Positions 41,954 through 46,573 of a stretch of 46,573 bases of DNA are shown one piece after another. The translations under genes were made by a program, and so were the position numbers. Each line of letters starts with the position of its first letter. Position 1 is the first letter of the stretch. The notes beneath the pieces were generated by a model that had not been told where the DNA came from, ran no database searches, and saw only the letters and a list, made by a program, of their open reading frames with translations. Location: positions 1 to 46,573 of the forward strand of contig JAAVTG010000130.1 in assembly GCA_011947345.1 (NCBI GenBank), written 5' to 3'. The stretch is from Phytophthora quininea (lineage: Eukaryota > Oomycota > Peronosporomycetes > Peronosporales > Peronosporaceae).

Positions 41954-43623
41954 ATGCTCTTCCGACTCAAACGCAGATTCTCCTCCGGCCGGCACATTAG
42001 AAAAGTAGCCGACTTGGACGCAACCAGCAGCAGCAGCAGCCCCGTGAACATGAGTCTCTCCGCCAGCAACAGCAACACGTCGCTCCCCACGGTGGACGAG
42101 CACAACGCCTGCGAGTACCTCGAGTCGGCGCTCACGATCTTTGTCATCGGCGCCTCGGGCGACCTGGCCAAGAAGAAGACGTACCCGTCGCTCTTCGCGC
42201 TCTACGTCATGGGCTACCTGCCCGAGCACGTGGTCATCGTGGGCTACGCGCGCTCGGCCAAGAACGACGCCGACTTCCGCGCGCAGGTCGGGCCCTGGAT
42301 CAAGCCCAAGTCGCCCGAGCAGGAAGCCCGCAAGGAGGCCTTCCTCGCCAAGTGCATCTACCGCAGCGGCGCCTACGACTCGGCCGAGGCAGTGGGCAAG
42401 GTCAGCGCCGAGATGGAGGCGCTCGAGGAGGCCTCGGGCTTCCCCATCGCCAACCGTCTCTTCTACTTCGCCATTCCCCCACTGTTTTCGTGCCCATCGG
42501 CACCAGCATCAAGAAGGCCGCGCTCACGACGCGCGGCTGGAACCGCCTCATCGTGGAGAAGCCGTTCGGCCACGACCTCGAGTCGTTCGACAAGCTCTCG
42601 GCCGACATGGGCGCGCTCTACACCGAGGACGAGATCTACCGCATCGACCACTACCTGGGCAAGGAGATGGTGCAGAACCTGCTCATCCTGCGCTTCGCCA
42701 ACGCCATCTACGAGCCCATCTGGAACCGCAACTACATCTCGAGCGTGACCATTACCTTCAAGGAGGACATCGGCACGCAGGGCCGCGGCGGCTACTTTGA
42801 CTCGTTCGGCATCATCCGCGACGTCATGCAGAACCACCTGCTGCAGGTGCTGTCCCTCGTGGCCATGGAGCCGCCCGTGCTGGCTGCGGGTAACAACTAC
42901 TCCAACTACATCCGCGACGAGAAGGTCAAGGTGCTCAACTGCATCGAGCCCATCAAGCTGGAGAACACGGTCATCGGCCAGTACCAGGGCGACCCGGAGC
43001 GCAACGAGCCCGGCTACCTGGAGGACCCCACCGTGCCCAAGGACTCGGTGACCCCCACGTTCGCCACGACCGTCATGTACGTCAACAACCCGCGCTGGTC
43101 GGGCGTGCCGTTCATCATGAAGGCCGGCAAGGCGCTGAACGAGCGCAAGGGCGAGATCCGAGTGCAGTTCCGCCCTCCTCCTGGATCCGAGCACATGTTC
43201 CCCGGCGTCAAGATCCCTGTGCAGGAGCTGGTGCTGCGTCTGCAGCCGGAGGAGGCCGTGTACATGAAGATGAACGTCAAGAGCCCCGGTCTGCAGACCC
43301 AGGCGATCTCCAGCGAGCTGGATCTGTCGTACGCCGAGCGTTACGAAGGCGCCGAGGTGCCGGACGCCTACACGCGCCTGATCCTGGACGTGCTGCGTGG
43401 CAAGCAGGCCGCGTTCGTGCGTGACGATGAGCTGCGCGCCGCTTGGAAGATCTTCACGCCGCTGCTGGACGAGATCGAAGGCCAGAAGGTGAAGCCGCTG
43501 CCCTACGCCTTTGGCTCGCGCGGCCCCAAGGAGAGCGACGAGCTGGTGAACAAGGTCGGCTTCCAGTACCACCACGGCGCCTACCAGTGGCAGCCGCGCG
43601 TGCGCACCACGAGCGCTCTGTAA
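41954..43623 (+). CDS. G6PD: glucose-6-phosphate 1-dehydrogenase (frameshift near 42478)
   Basis: Oxidises glucose 6-phosphate to 6-phosphogluconolactone with NADP+, the entry step of the oxidative pentose phosphate pathway. The NADP-binding motif [20 protein letters not shown] is near residue 60, and the substrate/catalytic motif RIDHYLGKE is intact. The frame stops working after YFAIPP; adding one C to the run 42476-42480 gives [14 protein letters not shown] and a protein of about 556 residues, the normal size plus a ~50-residue N-terminal extension. The start at 41954 ([17 protein letters not shown]) has a basic amphipathic look that could target an organelle; an in-frame ATG at 42050 would give the cytosolic-length form. 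Strong G/C third-position bias suggests high expression. Confidence 0.96.
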
Positions 43624-43894
43624 GGTGTCGTGGCGCTCGGCAGCCTCACGTAAGTATAACGCCGGCCACCTGACAGACTGGTGCATCTTGTTGTAGCGGC
43701 GCAGTTCTTCATCTCTTTGTGTGCATGGCTCTCGTAAGGTGAATAACAAGGACGACTTATTATCTTCTTCGTGCAGCCTGTGCGTGTTCACGGCAACAGC
43801 AACGGCAACTTCGTGCTTGTCAATCGAAATGTACCCATCCATTTTTATATTCATGTGGTCCACACCAAAATTTGTTTGGATATTTGAATCGGCG

Positions 43895-43914
43895 CATCAT
43901 TTTCCTCAACTTGG
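43895..43914 (+). promoter_or_regulatory. initiator-type core promoter of the DOT1 gene
   Basis: CATCATTTTCCTCAACTTGG matches the oomycete Inr (TCATTYYNCAACTT) about 15-30 nt before the ATG at 43928. Confidence 0.6.
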
Positions 43915-43927
43915 CCACCAGAAACCA

Positions 43928-45357
43928 ATGAAGGTGAAGTCATCGCCGCGACGCCCTGCCAACCGCAAGGGGCGTCGCTCCGTCGCCTGAAAGGGTCGCG
44001 CCCCGAATACCTCAAGTACAAGAGTCCGCACGAGCTGAGTCCGGGCGAGCGCACGGCGTTGGCCCCCATGGAGTCGTCGGAAGACGCCAACGACTCGGAT
44101 GAGACGCCCAGCACGTCGCAGGAGACGGTCGGCACGCCGTTAATTGACGATATTCCGTCCAATAAGGACGAGGACATGACGGCGGAGAGTAGGGAGAACT
44201 GGGTACGACGCAGCGGCCGGAAACGCAAGACGGTGGAGAAGCTCAGCCCGCAGGACTCTCGGCCAAGTCCAGCACGTCGCTCGCCTTACAAGAAGAAAAT
44301 GTCCAAGAGTGAAATGGTGATGAAATTGATGGGGAAACGGCCTGCTGCGGCAGCGGTAGCAGCTGCCCGCGCTGAAGCAGCAATGAAGGAGAAGGCAAAG
44401 TCGGCGGTGAAGAGGAAGAAAACTGTTGCGAAGAAAATGAAGAGGGAGGGCGATCTGAACAGTCCGCAGGGAGTACTATCGCCAGTGCAGGACGAGAAGA
44501 AGGTCACGCCAAAGAAGAATCGCGGAGGCAAGGCAAGGCGATCTCTGGAGCCTTCGTATTCGCCAGAGTCAGCTGCTTCTTATTCGCACGACTCTCAGAC
44601 ACACTTTGTGAGTGACCTCATTGCGGATCTGTATGAAGAGCAGGAACAAGATGACCGAGGCATGTACGATATCACCAGACCCACCGTACTTACGGAAACG
44701 AGTGCGTGCAAGAGATCGCAGGAGGTCCAGGAGCTGAACATTGAGGAGTTCCGTCGCCTCATGACCTACGGAGAAGTGTCTGTGGAGTCAATGGCTTCCA
44801 CCATCCTGCCGTTCCTAGACTTGGAGGAGGACGACGTGTTTTTCGACCTCGGATGTGGCACCGGGAAGATTTTAGTCCAAGCAGCTATTCAGACGCCGTG
44901 TAAGACCGCTGTCGGCATCGAACTGATGCAGAACCGCGTCCAGGAAGGTCAACGGGCACTCACAAGGCTGAAAGAGCGTGCTGTCCCTGTACTGGAGGGG
45001 AAGCGCATTGAAATCTTTTGCGGCGACATTTTCGAGCCGCCTGTGGAGGCAGGACTGATGAATGCCACTGTGGTGTTCATCAACAACGTGATGTTCGGCC
45101 CGCAGCTGATGCTGAAGGTGATGCAGCTTCTCAAGGACATGTCCAAGTTGAAGCGCGTGGTGACGCTGCGTAAGATATGCGAGCGTCATGGAGATGTGAG
45201 GTGCCAGCGTGCTGGTAACTATTGCTCCGACTACGTTCACCCTCCCGAGGAAGCCGAGATCGACGTGTCTTGGGCAGACAAAACGTCCGTTTACCTCTAC
45301 AGAAACGTTGACTACGAGAACAAAAAGATGTGGCAACATTTGAACAGTTCCAAGTAA
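43928..45357 (+). CDS. DOT1: DOT1-type histone H3K79 methyltransferase (frameshift near 43970)
   Basis: S-adenosylmethionine-dependent lysine methyltransferase of the non-SET DOT1 family, modifying histone H3 in the nucleosome core. From ATG 43928 (MKVKSSPRRPANRKG) one missing G in the run 43969-43972 separates the first 15 residues from the main frame (LKGSRPEYLKYKSPHELSPG). The N-terminal ~200 residues are Ser-, Lys- and Glu-rich with nuclear-localisation-like clusters (RRSGRKRK, VKRKKTVAKKMKR). The catalytic domain has EFRRLMTYGEVSVESM, the AdoMet motif FFDLGCGTGKILVQAA, GIELMQNRV, GDIFE and the DOT1 signature INNVMFGPQLM. Total is about 476 residues. Several DOT1-like genes per genome are known in oomycetes; this one has no extra recognisable domain. 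Confidence 0.93.
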
Positions 45358-45544
45358 GAACAGCGCGTTCCGATCTCGAAGTGGAGGACGCGGACTTCAA
45401 AAGTGTACAGCAGCAGCATGGTCTTCCGTTTCCATCACGCGGGTTTGTCTGCAAAATACTTAGTGCATTTATCGTCGAGGAGTTCTTGAAAAATAGAGTC
45501 TGCATATCTTATGCTTGTGGTTCATAGCATCTCCTAACAGAGTT

Positions 45545-46573
45545 CTAAATGAGAGATGATCCCATGACTCCGTCCTGTGCGCTCTGTTCAAAGAAGATGG
45601 CCTCATAAAAGTTCCGGAAGGCTTCCATCTCGCCGACACCCTGCGAATACTTTGTAACGTAGCTGTCTGGTCCAGACACCATCAACAGCTTGTTCATCTC
45701 GGACTGAAGACGAGGAATGAGCTTGGCTAGAGGTGGTGCCGGCTTCGTTCGCGGCTTCTCCTCTTCCTTGTCAACCTCTTCGACCTGCGGCATTGATTTG
45801 CTAACTCCGTACACGACGTCGTCCAGGTCTTGGAAGGCATTTCCGCACAAAATCCCAGACTGTGCTGCAGCGCCGGCATGAACAAGTCGCTCTCCAAAAG
45901 ATCCCAAAGATCATTCAGGAGACTGATCACATGCTCGTCCTGCCCTTTTGCTTATCCGGGTAGATCAAAACTCTCGCCACTTGCTCAACTCCGCCGAGTC
46001 CTCTTGTTTTTCTGCAGCAGCCACTGCAGCAGGAGACGGCAGCACCGCCAAAAACAGAGCTTGCAGCAGCTCGTTCAGTTCCTGTTGCTGCACCGCCGCC
46101 TTGCGACTCACTTTCCACGATTGGATCTGCTGATTCTCACGCACTACAACTTCCACATGGCTCTTAATTTTTCCCAGCGCTTCGTCCAAGAAATACTCCA
46201 ACCCAGACGTCAAGAACGTGTGATGTGCCTGCTCTTCCTCTTGCTCTCGCTGTTTCTGTCTCTCTGAGAGCTCTCCCTCTTGTTCTTCTCGAAAACTCTC
46301 TTGCCGATCACTGAGACCTGTGCGAACACCAGCACATGCCACAGTCCAAACGCCACGAGTGCCGTCAGGTACCGGGTGACCGCCAAAAGCTTGGCGTCCT
46401 CCCACAAGGCATTGCGACGCGACTTCTGCGTTTTGTCCAGCGTCTTGAGCTCCTGCACGACGCTCTCCAGGTCCAGCAGCTGGTACAGCCGCGTTTTGAG
46501 CCGCGGCAGGAAGCGCCGCACCGTGGCACGACTCTCGTCCGCCGTGCTGCCCAGCGCTAGCTGCAGTCGCTGG
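45545..46573 (-). CDS. PEX3: peroxisomal biogenesis factor 3 (PEX3), 5' end outside window, several frameshifts
   Basis: PEX3 is a peroxisomal membrane protein that receives PEX19 with cargo membrane proteins. The frame is open at the window edge (QRLQLALGSTADESRATVRR), so the N-terminal membrane anchor is missing. Recognisable parts: LWEDAKLLAVTRYLTALVAF, then HHTFLTSGLEYFLDEALGKI, SLLNDLWDLLESDLFMPALQ, PPLAKLIPRLQSEMNKLL and MEAFRNFYEAIFFEQSAQDG. They lie in order but in different frames. Four one-base losses explain this: runs complementary to 46292-46295, 45967-45970 and 45943-45945, and one near 45838. The stop is at 45545-45547. Alternative explanations by introns fail, since no GT...AG pairs fit the four points. 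Confidence 0.85.

Noticed and set aside
42463..43863. 466-codon open frame on the minus strand, antisense to G6PD
   Set aside because: It mirrors the G6PD codons. With almost only G or C at third positions, stop triplets are rare on the opposite strand. The translation is Leu/Val/His/Arg-rich without domains.

Overview
The window reads as nuclear DNA of an oomycete, most likely Phytophthora or a close peronosporalean relative. The reasons are compact genes with introns of about 60-125 nt (GT...AG), oomycete-type initiator promoters (TCATTYNCA-like, 20-80 nt before the ATG or before a 5'UTR intron), a secreted Ser/Thr/Ala-rich protein with a GPI-like tail, two proteins with tandem WRKY19-type Cys/His zinc fingers, a Crypton element, and MULE/ZSWIM-type transposon relics. 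I saw no bacterial operon, tRNA, rRNA or CRISPR array.

Layout: 1-2.1 kb holds two minus-strand genes for secreted proteins (Gly-rich; GPI-anchored type) and one uncertain gene. 3.1-6.6 kb is a double class III nucleotide cyclase with two membrane/cyclase units. 7.2-9.5 kb (minus) is a small unknown protein and beta-tubulin with a 5'UTR intron. 10.5-12.0 kb is a five-exon AIM24-family gene with a mitochondrial presequence and a WW-like module. 12.1-15.8 kb is a decayed EGF-like gene split by a 2.66-kb Crypton (tyrosine recombinase plus GCR1_C-like domain). 16.3-17.3 kb is a zinc-finger protein. 17.4-23.4 kb is gene-poor and AT-richer towards the right, with a Myb/SANT-like fragment, a ZSWIM-type MULE relic, a 27-bp inverted repeat and a duplicated AIM24 3' end. 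23.7-28.2 kb is a kinesin-4-like motor, followed by convergent AMMECR1 (three exons), a second zinc-finger protein, a small ubiquitin-like/CRN-N-terminus-like protein and an ALIX (BRO1) protein. 35.8-41.8 kb is a second gene-poor block with a MULE relic. 41.9-46.6 kb holds glucose-6-phosphate dehydrogenase, a DOT1-type histone methyltransferase and the 3' part of peroxin PEX3.

A pattern across the window matters for reading it. Nearly every conserved gene is broken by single-base losses, usually inside a short homopolymer, and adding one base restores the conserved protein each time (beta-tubulin, G6PD, kinesin, AIM24 three times, ALIX, DOT1, PEX3 four times, both zinc-finger genes, cyclase several times). 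This looks like uncorrected sequencing error rather than gene death, so these genes are annotated as CDS spanning the shift. The transposon and EGF relics differ: they have lost catalytic or zinc-binding residues and carry true stops.

The genes are ordinary eukaryotic housekeeping and signalling genes acting in different places: cytoskeleton (tubulin, kinesin), peroxisome (PEX3), pentose phosphate pathway (G6PD), chromatin (DOT1), endosomal sorting (ALIX), cyclic nucleotide signalling (cyclase) and cell surface (Gly-rich and GPI proteins). Their proximity does not imply a pathway.
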